Source: Nitrospirota bacterium (GTDB lineage Bacteria > Nitrospirota > Thermodesulfovibrionia > UBA6902). From it: a DNA stretch of 64,000 nt. The notes beneath the pieces are model-generated. The model was not told the origin of the DNA. It did no database searches and saw nothing but the letters and a program-made list of their open reading frames with translations. Where the stretch lies: NCBI GenBank assembly GCA_016214845.1, contig JACRMS010000037.1, forward strand, positions 1 to 64,000, written 5' to 3'. Shown piece by piece: positions 44,283-53,221 of this stretch. Every line of letters starts with the position of its first letter. Position 1 is the stretch's first letter. Both the position numbers and the translations under genes were made by a program.

Positions 44283-44948
44283 TCAGAACAACCGCACTAA
44301 GGCAGAGAAAAAGTTTGCAAGGGGGAAAACAAAGTATCCCGCAACGCCTGTGAAAATCAGCGCCAGGACTATTATGAATCCATATGGTTCGATCCTGCTG
44401 TATGCCGCCGCCTGCCTGTAGGGAAGAAAGCCGACAAGGACCCGTCCTCCGTCAAGAGGCGGTATCGGGATCAGGTTGAACGCCGCGAGAAAGATGTTTA
44501 TTCTGATGCTGAAGACACACATCAACGTTAACGGTTCAGCGACTGCGGAGCTGATGTTCTGGGGCAGCAGCACCGAGGTCAGGACTATTATGAATTTTAA
44601 GAACAGTACGCTCAGTATCGCAAGTAGTATATTGGAAACCGGGCCTCCTGCCGCTGAAATCGCCATGTCCCTTTTGGGGTTATGGAAATTTGCAGGATTG
44701 ATTGGCACAGGCTTCGCGTATCCGAATACCGGCGCGCCGGTAATAAGCAGGATAAGCGGCATGATAACCGTGCCGATGGGGTCGATGTGGGCTATCGGAT
44801 TGAGAGTAAGCCTTCCCATCATTTTAGCGGTCGGGTCGCCGAGCTTGTTCGCGACAAAACCATGAGACAGCTCATGGAATGTAATGGCCAGAAGCATGGG
44901 CGGCGCGGCTATGATTAACTGCCTTATCGTGTCAGATGAAATATCCAT
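44283..44948 (-). CDS. Site-2 protease family membrane metalloprotease (M50)
   Basis: 221 residues. The zinc motif HELSH is at 25-29 inside the first long helix, and the second metal motif NLIPIPPLDGGRV lies about 145 residues further on. Several hydrophobic helices surround them. These intramembrane proteases of the short Rv-type group lack a PDZ domain; their substrates are mostly unknown. It probably forms an operon with trpS (17-base gap). Confidence 0.92.
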   Translation of the reverse strand: MDISSDTIRQLIIAAPPMLLAITFHELSHGFVANKLGDPTAKMMGRLTLNPIAHIDPIGTVIMPLILLITGAPVFGYAKPVPINPANFHNPKRDMAISAAGGPVSNILLAILSVLFLKFIIVLTSVLLPQNISSAVAEPLTLMCVFSIRINIFLAAFNLIPIPPLDGGRVLVGFLPYRQAAAYSRIEPYGFIIVLALIFTGVAGYFVFPLANFFSALVRLF

Positions 44949-45255
44949 AATTTGAACCCCACTATTGTAACCTAAACGCTGTGATTTATGCAGGGGCGTT
45001 TTGTAAGCGGCAAGGCGTGATATATTTTTTGATGGCGAATATCATAAAATACAAAGTCTGAATTCAGGAACAGTTCGTAAAACTGTGGTAATTACATGCA
45101 AATTACCACAGAGACACAGAGGCACGGAGGAAGATTAAAATAATAAGGGCCATGTTTTCATTGTTTATTTTCTCTGTGTCTCAGTGACTCTGTGGTTGCA
45201 ATAAGTTGTTCTTCAATTTAAATACGAAAGAATGAAAATCCAGGGAGGATTTTGA
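44949..45255. repeat. Gene-free spacer containing an inverted-repeat element
   Basis: The spacer separates a minus-strand protease gene from a plus-strand methyltransferase-like gene, so it must hold divergent promoters, but I cannot place them confidently. The only structure I see is the inverted repeat at 45105-45196. Confidence 0.5.
45105..45196. repeat. MITE-like element with ~25-bp imperfect inverted repeats
   Basis: The left arm begins ACCACAGAGACACAGAGGCA (45105) and the right arm ends GACTCTGTGGT (45196). Over 25 bases the arms pair with only a few mismatches, and the 42-base centre is AT-rich. The left arm recurs at 25872-25893. It is a non-coding mobile-type repeat without transposase. 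Confidence 0.7.
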
Positions 45256-46002
45256 ATGCCGTTAAGAGAAGAATTTGAAAGGACGGGGAACTGGCTCTTC
45301 AGGTGGCGCAGTTACCTGCCTTTTGTCATTTTCCCGGTCTTGTTCATGGCCCTGCGTGAGGGAGAAGTTTTAAGGCGGGTCTCAGGAGACACAGCGGAAA
45401 ATCTCTGGGAGGCCTTTAGTGTCGTGGTATCTTTTCTCGGGTTGATCGTCCGCTGCGCTGTGGTTGGATTTACGCCGAGGGGGACATCAGGGAGAAACAC
45501 TGCGGGTCAGAAGGCCAAGGTGCTGAATACGAGCGGATGGTATTCAACGGCGAGACATCCGCTTTACCTCGGGAATTTCCTGATCTTCCTCGGGTTGGCA
45601 TTATTTATCCAGACGCTCTGGTTTGTAATATTCGCAGTTCTGTCCTATTGGCTTTATTATGAGAGGATCATGTTCGCGGAAGAAGAATTCCTGAGAGAAA
45701 AATTCGGCGATGACTATGTGAAATGGGCAGAGACAACGCCAGCGTTTTTTCCGCGCTTTAAAAACTGGCAGAAGCCTGATCTGCCTTTTTCTTTCAGGAA
45801 CGTTCTTAAAAGAGAATACACCGGGTTGTTTGTGATAACCACAACCTTTCCGCTCCTTGACCTGGCGCGCTCCCTGATCTCTGAAGGCAAACCGGAGTTG
45901 AAGCCGGCGTGGATAATTTTTTTTGCTGCCGGATTGGTAATATATGTAATCCTGTTAATGCTGAGAAGGAAGACGAAGATATTAAATGTTGAAGGAAGAT
46001 GA
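45256..46002 (+). CDS. Membrane methyltransferase-like protein (ICMT/PEMT type)
   Basis: 248 residues with about five membrane helices. The S-adenosylmethionine-binding signature of isoprenylcysteine and phospholipid methyltransferases is visible: STARHPLYLGNFLIFLGLAL (~100-119) and EEEFLREKFGDDYVKWAETTPAFFPRF (~139-165). GGGAGG precedes the ATG. The natural substrate in bacteria of this family is often unknown, and lipid or prenyl groups are the likeliest. Confidence 0.83.
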   Translation: MPLREEFERTGNWLFRWRSYLPFVIFPVLFMALREGEVLRRVSGDTAENLWEAFSVVVSFLGLIVRCAVVGFTPRGTSGRNTAGQKAKVLNTSGWYSTARHPLYLGNFLIFLGLALFIQTLWFVIFAVLSYWLYYERIMFAEEEFLREKFGDDYVKWAETTPAFFPRFKNWQKPDLPFSFRNVLKREYTGLFVITTTFPLLDLARSLISEGKPELKPAWIIFFAAGLVIYVILLMLRRKTKILNVEGR

Positions 46003-46022
46003 ATTCAGTTAACAGTCACCGC

Positions 46023-47297
46023 TCAATGTGAACCGGTTTCCGTCTGCAACTTATTATTGCTCTCCCCGCCTGATTTTTTCAGGGCATAGTAAGCCGAAAT
46101 AGACTGCAGTTTCTCAAGAATACTTTCTTCCGCAAGAGGCCCGGATGTCTCCGCGACAAGCGCGACGATCTGTTTGCGCAGAGGCCCAGCGTCTCCCTTG
46201 CCGAAAGGATGCACCCTGTTTGTCAGCACGATTATATAAGTTTCTGTAACAGGGTCTATCCAGATGGCTGTCCCTGTGTAGCCTGTGTGATAAAAGGAAC
46301 CCATCGGCTGCAATTCACCGCGATTTGAGACAAACGGTGGACCAATATTCCAGCCGTATCCGCGCAGCGGCATTTTCCCGTCCGGCGATTGAGGCATCGT
46401 CATCTTTGCAACCGAATCAGGATTGAGAATATGAACGCCGTTTAAACTTCCTCCATTCAATATCATCCGCGCGAATATGGAAAGGTCATCAGCGGTGGAG
46501 AAAAGTCCCGCGTGTCCTGCCACGCCGCCTGAACAAAAGGCGACAGGGTCATGGACCTTTCCCCAGCGAAGTTTTTTCTTTTTTCCTTCCAGATACTCTG
46601 TTGGCGCGATGCGGCTGCGCAGGGAGCGGGATGGTTTGAAGAATGTTTCCTTCATTCCGAGAGGCTTAAAGATGTGTTCATCGCAGTATTTATCAAGCGG
46701 CTTTCCTGAGACCCTTTTAACGATCTCCGCGAGGACCTCAAAATTGATGTCGCTGTATGTGTAAAGCGTCCCCGGCTGATGTTCAGGTTTCTCCGCGATG
46801 ATTTTTATAAGCGCTGTTTTATAACCGGTCCATTCGGGCGTAACAGGAAGATCAGCCCTCAGGCCTGAATAGTGAATGAGCAGATGGCCTATTGTAATTT
46901 CTTCCTTTCCGTTTGCCCCGAACTCTGGCCAATATTTGACGACAGGGTCGTCCAGATTTAATTTCCCGTTCTCCGCAAGCTGCATCACGGCGGTTGTTGT
47001 AGCAATAACCTTGGTGAGCGAGGCGAGGTCAAAGATGGTATCAGCGGCCATCGGCAGTTTTTCCGGTTTTACCGCGCGGTTTCCAAATGCTCCCCGGTAA
47101 ATGACGTTCTCCTTATCGCCGATCAATATGACCGCGCCGGGGACCTGTCCTTTTGCGATTGCTTCATTGACAATGCCGGGGACCTGCTTTAACTGCTCTT
47201 CTTTTATATCCATTGCTGATGCACTGGATCTAAATCCATACCCCAAGAGGGCAACTGACATCAGAATGAGAATTGCACCTGAGAGAAGCCTGTTCAA
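46023..47297 (-). CDS. Serine hydrolase, beta-lactamase / penicillin-binding family
   Basis: 424 residues with an N-terminal signal peptide. The SxxK catalytic motif SLTK is at 93-96 within IFDLASLTKVIATTTAV, the second motif is in YTYSDINFEVLAEI (~165), and a His-x-Gly-type third motif is plausible in FYHTGYTGTAIW. This class includes D-aminopeptidases, esterases and PBP4-like enzymes; no specific substrate can be set. It is the last gene of a three-gene minus-strand operon, overlapping the previous gene by 4 bases. Confidence 0.9.
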   Translation of the reverse strand: MNRLLSGAILILMSVALLGYGFRSSASAMDIKEEQLKQVPGIVNEAIAKGQVPGAVILIGDKENVIYRGAFGNRAVKPEKLPMAADTIFDLASLTKVIATTTAVMQLAENGKLNLDDPVVKYWPEFGANGKEEITIGHLLIHYSGLRADLPVTPEWTGYKTALIKIIAEKPEHQPGTLYTYSDINFEVLAEIVKRVSGKPLDKYCDEHIFKPLGMKETFFKPSRSLRSRIAPTEYLEGKKKKLRWGKVHDPVAFCSGGVAGHAGLFSTADDLSIFARMILNGGSLNGVHILNPDSVAKMTMPQSPDGKMPLRGYGWNIGPPFVSNRGELQPMGSFYHTGYTGTAIWIDPVTETYIIVLTNRVHPFGKGDAGPLRKQIVALVAETSGPLAEESILEKLQSISAYYALKKSGGESNNKLQTETGSH

Positions 47298-48580
47298 AAA
47301 TTTATCCTTTCCTTCTTCTTTTTTAAACCGTCCGGTGAATAAACATTATGGGGGTTCCAAAGCATCCATCCGTCAGAGCCGGCTTTTTCAGCGGCATCTA
47401 TTTGGGCCCTGATCTCATAGCCCGTGAAATGCCTCCTGTCAAAGGCGTAATCTCTAAACGCCTGAAGCCACGGCCTGAAACGCTTCGGCGGAAGGCTGGT
47501 CCTCTCCAGCGCCCTTTTAAGTGAGAGATAAACTATCTCATAAGGATGGGCAACCGGATTTAAATATCCCGGGATGCCGTACTGAAAACCTGATGGATAA
47601 AGCATGGGCGATACGTAATCTACGATCTTCGAAATATCTTCGATCCTCTGTCCGATGTCCGTGTCATTAAGGTTCCAGCAGACGTAACCGAATATGTCCG
47701 CCGAAAGAAATACATTGTAAGGCGTGAGCCTCTTTTTTGCCTCCCGGAGAAACATCGAGATAGACATTGTCCTGTGCGCCTCGGTGTTCGGCACGGAAAA
47801 TTCGAGTCCCGCAGCATCGGGAAAGCGCACATAGTCGAATTGTATCTCATCGAATCCAAGCTGCGCTGCCTCAATCGCGATGTTGATGTTATAGTCCCAC
47901 ACCTCTTCAGCGCAAGGGTCTACCCATGCAAGGTCTTCCCTGTCCAGCCATATATCTCCCCTGCGTGTTTTGACCGCGAGATCAGGCCTCGCCAGCGCAA
48001 GCAGGTTGTCTTTAAAAACCACAATACGGGCAATGGTGTATATGCCTTTTTCCTTCAGTGATTTCATGAGGCCTCTTATGTCTCTGACGGTTGTTATTTT
48101 CTGCGCCCCTATTTCAGACGCAAGAGGGACTGAACTTTTATAAGGGACCAAACCCCTGTCTCCTTTTACATCAATTACAAGAGTGTTAAGCTCGGTCTCT
48201 TCTATGAGTCCCAGCGCCGCGTTCCTCAGGTTCCTGTCCCCTATGCCGTAAACAGTGAGATAAAGCCCCTTCGGTTTAAAGGGTGTCAGCTTTACAATAA
48301 GAGGCGTGGTGATCAACGGTATATTTAACGGAAGTTCTTCCTTTAAATATCCGTGCGCCCTGACGGACAGACTGCTTCCCTCTGCCTTTACAAAAAAATC
48401 GCCGCTCTCATTCGTCAATGAGACTTCGCTGTTCAGCGTGATAATGGCGTCCTTTACGGGCTGCCCGGTGAATAGATCAACCACCTTCCCCGCAGTGTAT
48501 CCCGAATGCGCCTGCAAGGGGAAGAAGACTATTGCAGATAAAATTATTATGAAGTTTCTAAACATGCTATATTTTATCAC
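47294..48580 (-). CDS. DUF4015 putative glycoside hydrolase
   Basis: 428 residues. A signal peptide (FIIILSAIVFFPLQAHS) is followed by a carboxypeptidase-regulatory-like beta domain (~25-105: VVDLFTGQPVKDAIITLNSE) and then a TIM-barrel domain of the DUF4015/GHL13 family (VIDVKGDRGLVPY, WLDREDLAWVDPCAEEVWDYNINI, FDEIQFDYVRFP). It probably acts on envelope or exopolysaccharide. The start is GTG 48580, 4 bases after the deacetylase stop; ATG 48565 is an alternative. Confidence 0.88.
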   Translation of the reverse strand: MIKYSMFRNFIIILSAIVFFPLQAHSGYTAGKVVDLFTGQPVKDAIITLNSEVSLTNESGDFFVKAEGSSLSVRAHGYLKEELPLNIPLITTPLIVKLTPFKPKGLYLTVYGIGDRNLRNAALGLIEETELNTLVIDVKGDRGLVPYKSSVPLASEIGAQKITTVRDIRGLMKSLKEKGIYTIARIVVFKDNLLALARPDLAVKTRRGDIWLDREDLAWVDPCAEEVWDYNINIAIEAAQLGFDEIQFDYVRFPDAAGLEFSVPNTEAHRTMSISMFLREAKKRLTPYNVFLSADIFGYVCWNLNDTDIGQRIEDISKIVDYVSPMLYPSGFQYGIPGYLNPVAHPYEIVYLSLKRALERTSLPPKRFRPWLQAFRDYAFDRRHFTGYEIRAQIDAAEKAGSDGWMLWNPHNVYSPDGLKKKKERINF

Positions 48581-48584
48581 AGAA

Positions 48585-49406
48585 CTAATACCCTGCTTTT
48601 CGCTTTGACGCGCTGCCTTTCAGCAGCATTTCAAACGTCCTGCCCCTGTCGTTATCGACCATGAGATAACGTGGCAGGGTCATGATGTTTTCGGAAATCG
48701 TCACATGCCGCCTCTCGATTGTAAAGGCCGCGATATATCCGGCTTCCCCTGCCTTGCGGACCAGTTCATCATCATAGATGCCGAAGGGCCATGCCAGCAG
48801 GTCCACATTGACGCCGAGTTCTTTCCCGATCTTGTCTTTTGGTTTATTAAACTGCATCTCCACGGATCTTTCATATTCGGCGGGGGCCATCTTCTTTTTA
48901 TCTTTTTTGAAATTGGGATGCCAGTATGAATGCGACTGGATATCGATCAACCCCGATCTGTTCATCTCCCTGAGTTGTTCCCACGTCATCGCGTATGGAG
49001 CGTTTGATATCGCTGAGGGATAAATAAAAAGCGTCACCGGGATATTGTATTTTTTTATCAGGGGAAACATCTCAGTATAAACCGTTCTGTGCCCGTCATC
49101 CGCTGTGATCACCACGGACTTTGCAGGCAGCGGGGTTTTATTAACAAGGTATTCAAGAAGCTGCCTGAGCGGTATCACCGTGTAGCCGTTATCTTTGAGA
49201 TATTTCAGATGGGACTCAAAAACAGGCGTGGTAACGGTCATGCTGTCAGCAACCGCCGGGCCGAAACGGTGGTAGAGCAGAATCGGCACGGAGACAGCGA
49301 TTCCGCTTCCCGCCTTTGACTCTCCATTCGCCGGAGACAGGCATGAGAGGACAAGTGCGAGCAGGAGAAAGACCGGCAGACAACTTTTAGCACGGTAAAT
49401 ATTCAT
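48585..49406 (-). CDS. Polysaccharide deacetylase
   Basis: 273 residues with a signal peptide (VFLLLALVLSCLSPANGES). The NodB-homology motifs are VPILLYHRF, TADDGHRT (two Asp, replacing the common TFDDG) and SHSYWHPNF (two His, the metal ligands). It should remove N-acetyl groups from an exported or envelope polysaccharide. It leads an operon with the DUF4015 and serine hydrolase genes. Confidence 0.92.
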   Translation of the reverse strand: MNIYRAKSCLPVFLLLALVLSCLSPANGESKAGSGIAVSVPILLYHRFGPAVADSMTVTTPVFESHLKYLKDNGYTVIPLRQLLEYLVNKTPLPAKSVVITADDGHRTVYTEMFPLIKKYNIPVTLFIYPSAISNAPYAMTWEQLREMNRSGLIDIQSHSYWHPNFKKDKKKMAPAEYERSVEMQFNKPKDKIGKELGVNVDLLAWPFGIYDDELVRKAGEAGYIAAFTIERRHVTISENIMTLPRYLMVDNDRGRTFEMLLKGSASKRKAGY

Positions 49407-49523
49407 ACGCTTATTATATCGGACTTTAGTTTAAACGGAATGGAGATTTTCCTTGTGAAAATTGTGCCGTATGTTATAATTATTGGACCTTAAACAAACA
49501 ATTTAATCTTCACTTAATTTGCT

Positions 49524-51098
49524 ATGCAAGACTTGGCAGGAAAACATAAACCACGCCTTGGAGAAATCCTCCTTGATTACGACCTGATAACACAGGAGCA
49601 GCTTGCAAAGGCGCTCGACAGGCAGATGCTGGCCGGGGGGCGGCTTGGATCGATCCTTGAGGAAATGGGATATGTGGGTGATGATATGCTCCTGAGCGTT
49701 TTGGGCAGGCAGCACGACCTCCCGTTCGTGAACCTGTTTGAGGCAACGGTCTCCCCCGATGTTTTGAGGCTTGTGCCGTTTGATCAGGTGAAGTCTTTGA
49801 AGATACTGCCTTTGAACAAATCCAACAATATCGTGTTCGTCGCTATGGTCGATCCTGATGACGCAACCGCCATACAGAGGATAGAGTCTTCTGTCGGCGG
49901 CGAGGTAAAGCCATATATTGTCCCACATCATCAGATGGACAAGGCGATAAGCCGGTTTGAAGAAGAGGGATACGGGAATGCTTATTTTGAAGGTGAGAAA
50001 CTTAAACACGAAAAGGTATCCTTTGAGTCAAAGATCCCCGGCATATATACGCTGCTGAAACTCCTCGCTGATTTCAAGGCGACCGGCCTTCAACTTACCG
50101 CAGGAGCGTCTCCGTGTATGCGGGTCAATAATGAGTTGAGAAGGCTCTCAATGCCTAAGATCAGCGCGGGGCAGATGAGAGAATTCGCTTACGAGATCCT
50201 CAAGAGGGAGCAAATCGAGGAATTTGAAAAGAGAAAGGAACTGGACTTCGTGCTCCCGCTTGCCGGCACAGGCCGCTTCAGGATAAGTCTGTACAAGCAG
50301 AGGAATTCCATATCTCTTTCCGCCCGCCGGATGCTTGAGGGTATTCCTTCTTTAAAAGAACTGAACATCCCTGACTGGATAACTGATTATGCCATGAAGC
50401 CGCAGGGTTTGATCCTTGTTACCGGCTTATCAGGAGATGGCAAGGCCACAACACTGTCCGCGCTTGTCGACTTAATTAATTCAAACAGGAAATGTAATAT
50501 CGTGACGCTTGAAGACCCGATCAAGTATCTGCATAAGCATAAATTGAGCAATGTGAACCAGAGAGAGATCGGCATTGACACGGAATCGTTCGCTGAGGGG
50601 CTGAAACATATTTTAAGACAGGCCCCGGATGTTATCGTGATAAGCGATTTGAGAGATACCGAGAGCATTGCCGCCGCCCTCATTGCCGCTGAAACCGGAC
50701 ACCTCGTCATCGGCGCTATGACCTCCCTGAATACAACCTCGGCGATTGACAGGATACTCAATATCTTCCCCCAAAACCGTCAGCCCCAGATAAAGATGCA
50801 GCTTGCGGACACCTTGCTGCTCGTATTGGCGCAGAGGCTCATTCCCAGAAAAGGAGATGACGGCAAGGTGCTCGCGTTTGAAAAACTGGCAGGGTCTTCG
50901 AGGGTCAGAAATTTGATCAGGGACGGGAAGATCATTAATATCAGATCGCTTATGCAGGTTGCTTCGGAAGATATGCTGTCCATTGACCGCAGCATCGCCA
51001 AGTTATGTCTTGAAGGCAGGATCAGGTTTGAGGACGGTCTGGAGTTTGCCGACACCCCGTCATATTTTCAGGATTTGATCAGAACCGGAAGCGCATAA
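49524..51098 (+). CDS. MshEN-PilT-like secretion ATPase with degenerate nucleotide motifs
   Basis: 524 residues. Residues ~1-150 form an MshEN/T2SSE N-terminal domain (RLGEILLDYDLITQEQLAKAL; LPFVNLFEA), which binds c-di-GMP in some relatives. From ~165 follows a PilT/PilB core, including LQLTAGASPCMRVNNELRRL. Walker A reads GLSGDGKA (301-308), with Ala where Ser or Thr should coordinate magnesium; the Walker B region reads VIVISDLRD (370-378) instead of the family VxxGExRD; and the usual HTN site reads TSLNTTSA. The protein may be inactive or regulatory. No other pilus gene is near. Confidence 0.85.
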   Translation: MQDLAGKHKPRLGEILLDYDLITQEQLAKALDRQMLAGGRLGSILEEMGYVGDDMLLSVLGRQHDLPFVNLFEATVSPDVLRLVPFDQVKSLKILPLNKSNNIVFVAMVDPDDATAIQRIESSVGGEVKPYIVPHHQMDKAISRFEEEGYGNAYFEGEKLKHEKVSFESKIPGIYTLLKLLADFKATGLQLTAGASPCMRVNNELRRLSMPKISAGQMREFAYEILKREQIEEFEKRKELDFVLPLAGTGRFRISLYKQRNSISLSARRMLEGIPSLKELNIPDWITDYAMKPQGLILVTGLSGDGKATTLSALVDLINSNRKCNIVTLEDPIKYLHKHKLSNVNQREIGIDTESFAEGLKHILRQAPDVIVISDLRDTESIAAALIAAETGHLVIGAMTSLNTTSAIDRILNIFPQNRQPQIKMQLADTLLLVLAQRLIPRKGDDGKVLAFEKLAGSSRVRNLIRDGKIINIRSLMQVASEDMLSIDRSIAKLCLEGRIRFEDGLEFADTPSYFQDLIRTGSA

Positions 51099-51106
51099 AA
51101 CTACAA

Positions 51107-51179
51107 AGCCACCGAGGGGAATCGAACCCCTAACCTGCGCATTACGAATGCGCCGCTCTGCCATTTGAGCCACGGTGGC
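51107..51179 (-). tRNA. tRNA-Thr (anticodon CGT)
   Basis: The minus strand folds into a complete cloverleaf: acceptor GCCACCG/CGGTGGC, D-stem GCTC/GAGC, anticodon stem GCGCA/TGCGC around TTCGTAA (anticodon CGT) and T-stem AGGGG/CCCCT around TTCGATT. The discriminator base is T; CCA is not encoded. Confidence 0.96.
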
Positions 51180-51211
51180 AAATTCAATTAATATCTTTAA
51201 TTTGAAATTCT

Positions 51212-51240
51212 GTAGGGGCGGGTTTAAAACCCGCCCCTAC
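51212..51240. repeat. REP-like perfect palindrome
   Basis: GTAGGGGCGGGTTT is followed by its reverse complement AAACCCGCCCCTAC, with one extra A between, just downstream of the tRNA gene on the plus-strand side. There is no T-run, so a REP-type repeat is more likely than a terminator. Confidence 0.7.
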
Positions 51241-51349
51241 TTCACAGGCTTCACCACGAATTGTTTTATATAATACACTACAATCCAACCGCTTTCCAGT
51301 GGGTTATCCCTCTTAGCGCTATGTTAAATACAGATAGCTCTGACAAACA

Positions 51350-51380
51350 AAGAAGGACAAGCATGGCGCTTGCCCTTCTT
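51350..51380 (-). terminator. Terminator of the DksA-family gene
   Basis: AAGAAGG-ACAAGC pairs with GCTTG-CCCTTCTT around ATGGC. It lies ~30 bases after the stop of the minus-strand DksA-type gene, and on that strand the hairpin is followed by TTTGTTTGTC. Confidence 0.65.
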
Positions 51381-51411
51381 ACAATCTTACAATTAAAATT
51401 TAAAATAACCT

Positions 51412-51948
51412 TTAACTACTACTACTGCCTTCGGAGATTCTCTCCTCTTCTTCCTGGCGGGTTTTGCAATCTATGCACAATGTTGTGACAGGTCTTGCCT
51501 CAAGTCTCTTTATGCCGATCTCATTGCCGCATTCTTCGCATATGCCGTAAGCTCCGCTCTCCATCCTTTCGATGGTTTCTTCGATCTTCTTCAGGAGCAT
51601 GCGTTCACGGTCCCTCAATCTGAGAATGAAGTTCCTGTCGGTTTCCGCGGTCGCCTGGTCTCCCATGTCAGGGAAGTTAAGTTCTGAGGGGAGGGTATTG
51701 AGTGTTTCCTCCGCTTCTTTCAGCAATAAATCTCTCTGAGATAAAAGTTTCTGTTTGATGTCCTGTATTAGATTTTCTCTTGGTGTCATACTTGCTTGTT
51801 TCTCCGTTGCTTTAGTCTTTGCTTTCATCGCCACAGCCGGGGCCTTCTTTTTCGGTTCGGATTTTTTCGGTTTTTGTACCTTGGATTTTTTTACGGGTTT
51901 GGCCTGTTTCACTGTCTTTTTCTTAACTGCTATTTTTTTCTTTGGCAT
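51412..51948 (-). CDS. TraR/DksA-type zinc finger protein with lysine-rich N-terminus
   Basis: 178 residues. The first ~60 are a Lys/Ala/Pro-rich low-complexity stretch (KKKIAVKKKTVKQAKPVKK and so on). The remaining part is DksA-like: a helical hairpin (ENLIQDIKQKLLSQRDLLLKEAE) and a four-cysteine zinc finger, CEEC near residue 139 and CIDC near 160, typical of TraR/DksA proteins. DksA binds the RNA polymerase secondary channel, with ppGpp at rRNA promoters. The basic tail may help nucleic-acid binding. Confidence 0.9.
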   Translation of the reverse strand: MPKKKIAVKKKTVKQAKPVKKSKVQKPKKSEPKKKAPAVAMKAKTKATEKQASMTPRENLIQDIKQKLLSQRDLLLKEAEETLNTLPSELNFPDMGDQATAETDRNFILRLRDRERMLLKKIEETIERMESGAYGICEECGNEIGIKRLEARPVTTLCIDCKTRQEEEERISEGSSSS

Positions 51949-52124
51949 GTTGGTTATCCTCGGTAAAAAATTTTCTTATTTTAAATAAACAGTAAATTAA
52001 CAGATTCCCATCTATTAAGTCAAACCCCTTTCGGACAACACAATGCCTTGACAAAGTGTCATTGTTTACTTTAATTTAACACATCAAAACCAAATACTCA
52101 CAACGTGCTATTCGGAATTCGCGC

Positions 52125-53102
52125 ATGAATCCTTTAATAATACCTCCGCCCCTCCTTTCCGTCGAAGACCTCAACATATCTTTTATTATCGATGATAAGC
52201 CCCTGAAGACAGTTGACAGCGTCAGTTTTAAAGTTGATGAAAAAGATTTTTTTGCCATTGTCGGGGAAAGCGGCAGCGGCAAGACGCTCACCGCCCTTTC
52301 AATAATGAAGCTCCTGCCTTCAAACGCGGTTTATTCAGGCAGGATATTTTTTAACGGCGAAGACCTGCTCACCAAGAGCAATGACGCCTTGCGGAAGATC
52401 CGGGGCGGGAATATTTCGATGGTCTTTCAGGAGCCGATGACCTCCCTTAATCCTGTCTTTACCGTTGGGAGCCAGATCGCCGAGGTGCTTTTGACCCACC
52501 GGGACATTACAAAAAAGGACGCGATGGACAAAGCTGTCGAACTTCTCAAAAGCGTGAGGATACCCTCGCCTGAATTACGGGTAAGAGAATACCCGCATCA
52601 GATGAGCGGCGGGATGAGGCAGAGGGTAATGATAGCGATGGCAATAGCGTGTAATCCTTCGCTGCTGATCGCGGATGAGCCTACCACAGCCCTTGATGTT
52701 ACCATTCAGGCCCAGATCCTCGAATTGCTTGGAAGCCTCAAAGAAAAGAACAAGATGTCGGTGCTCCTGATAACGCATGACCTCGGCATAGTCGCGGAAT
52801 GGGCGCGGCGGGTTGAGGTAATGTATGCGGGCAGGATAGTTGAAAAGTCGCCTGTCAATGATATCTTCAACAATCCCCGGCATCCGTATACAATCGGCCT
52901 GCTTGAATCATTGCCAAGGAGCAAAGGTGAGAAGCTGATACCGATTCCCGGCCAGGTCCCGAAATTAAGCGAACTGCCTTCCGGGTGTAAATTCACAACA
53001 CGGTGCCGTTATGTCATAAAGGAATGTCATTTAAAAGAGCCTGACCTTCTGCCTGTCGGCAAGGAGCATTTCAGCAGATGCATCAGGGCGATGGAGATAT
53101 GA
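52125..53102 (+). CDS. Oligopeptide-type ABC transporter ATPase (OppD/DppD-like)
   Basis: 325 residues. Walker A GESGSGKT is at 47-54, signature MSGGMRQRVMIAMAI near 160, and Walker B LLIADEPTTALDVT. The C-terminal oligo_HPY domain with cysteines (GCKFTTRCRYVIKECHL) marks the dipeptide/oligopeptide/nickel group. Its partner ATPase follows after a repeat element, but no permease or binding-protein genes are in the window, so the membrane part must be elsewhere. Confidence 0.93.
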   Translation: MNPLIIPPPLLSVEDLNISFIIDDKPLKTVDSVSFKVDEKDFFAIVGESGSGKTLTALSIMKLLPSNAVYSGRIFFNGEDLLTKSNDALRKIRGGNISMVFQEPMTSLNPVFTVGSQIAEVLLTHRDITKKDAMDKAVELLKSVRIPSPELRVREYPHQMSGGMRQRVMIAMAIACNPSLLIADEPTTALDVTIQAQILELLGSLKEKNKMSVLLITHDLGIVAEWARRVEVMYAGRIVEKSPVNDIFNNPRHPYTIGLLESLPRSKGEKLIPIPGQVPKLSELPSGCKFTTRCRYVIKECHLKEPDLLPVGKEHFSRCIRAMEI

Positions 53103-53126
53103 GGGTTTTCCGATTACAGTTTTTTC

Positions 53127-53196
53127 TGTCATGCTGAACTTGTTTCAGCATCTAATGGGAATAAATACGAGACCCTGAAACGAGTTCAGGGTGACA
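53127..53196. repeat. REP-pair (two-hairpin inverted repeat), copy 1
   Basis: TGTCATGCTGAAC at the left end pairs with GTTCAGGGTGACA at the right with two mismatches, and each half is itself a hairpin (GCTGAACTTGTTTCAGC; CCCTGAAACGAGTTCAGGG). The same design recurs at 54190-54250, so the OppF-like gene is bracketed by two copies. Confidence 0.75.
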
Positions 53197-53221
53197 AAAT
53201 GCTTATTACTTACGATTAAAC

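Noticed and set aside
49524-51098. Degenerate ATPase motifs as sequencing errors
   Set aside because: Three separate motifs differ without any frameshift, so random error is unlikely; kept as a finding instead.
51107-51179. tRNA considered as an integration site for the neighbouring repeat
   Set aside because: No duplicated tRNA 3' end and no integrase nearby.
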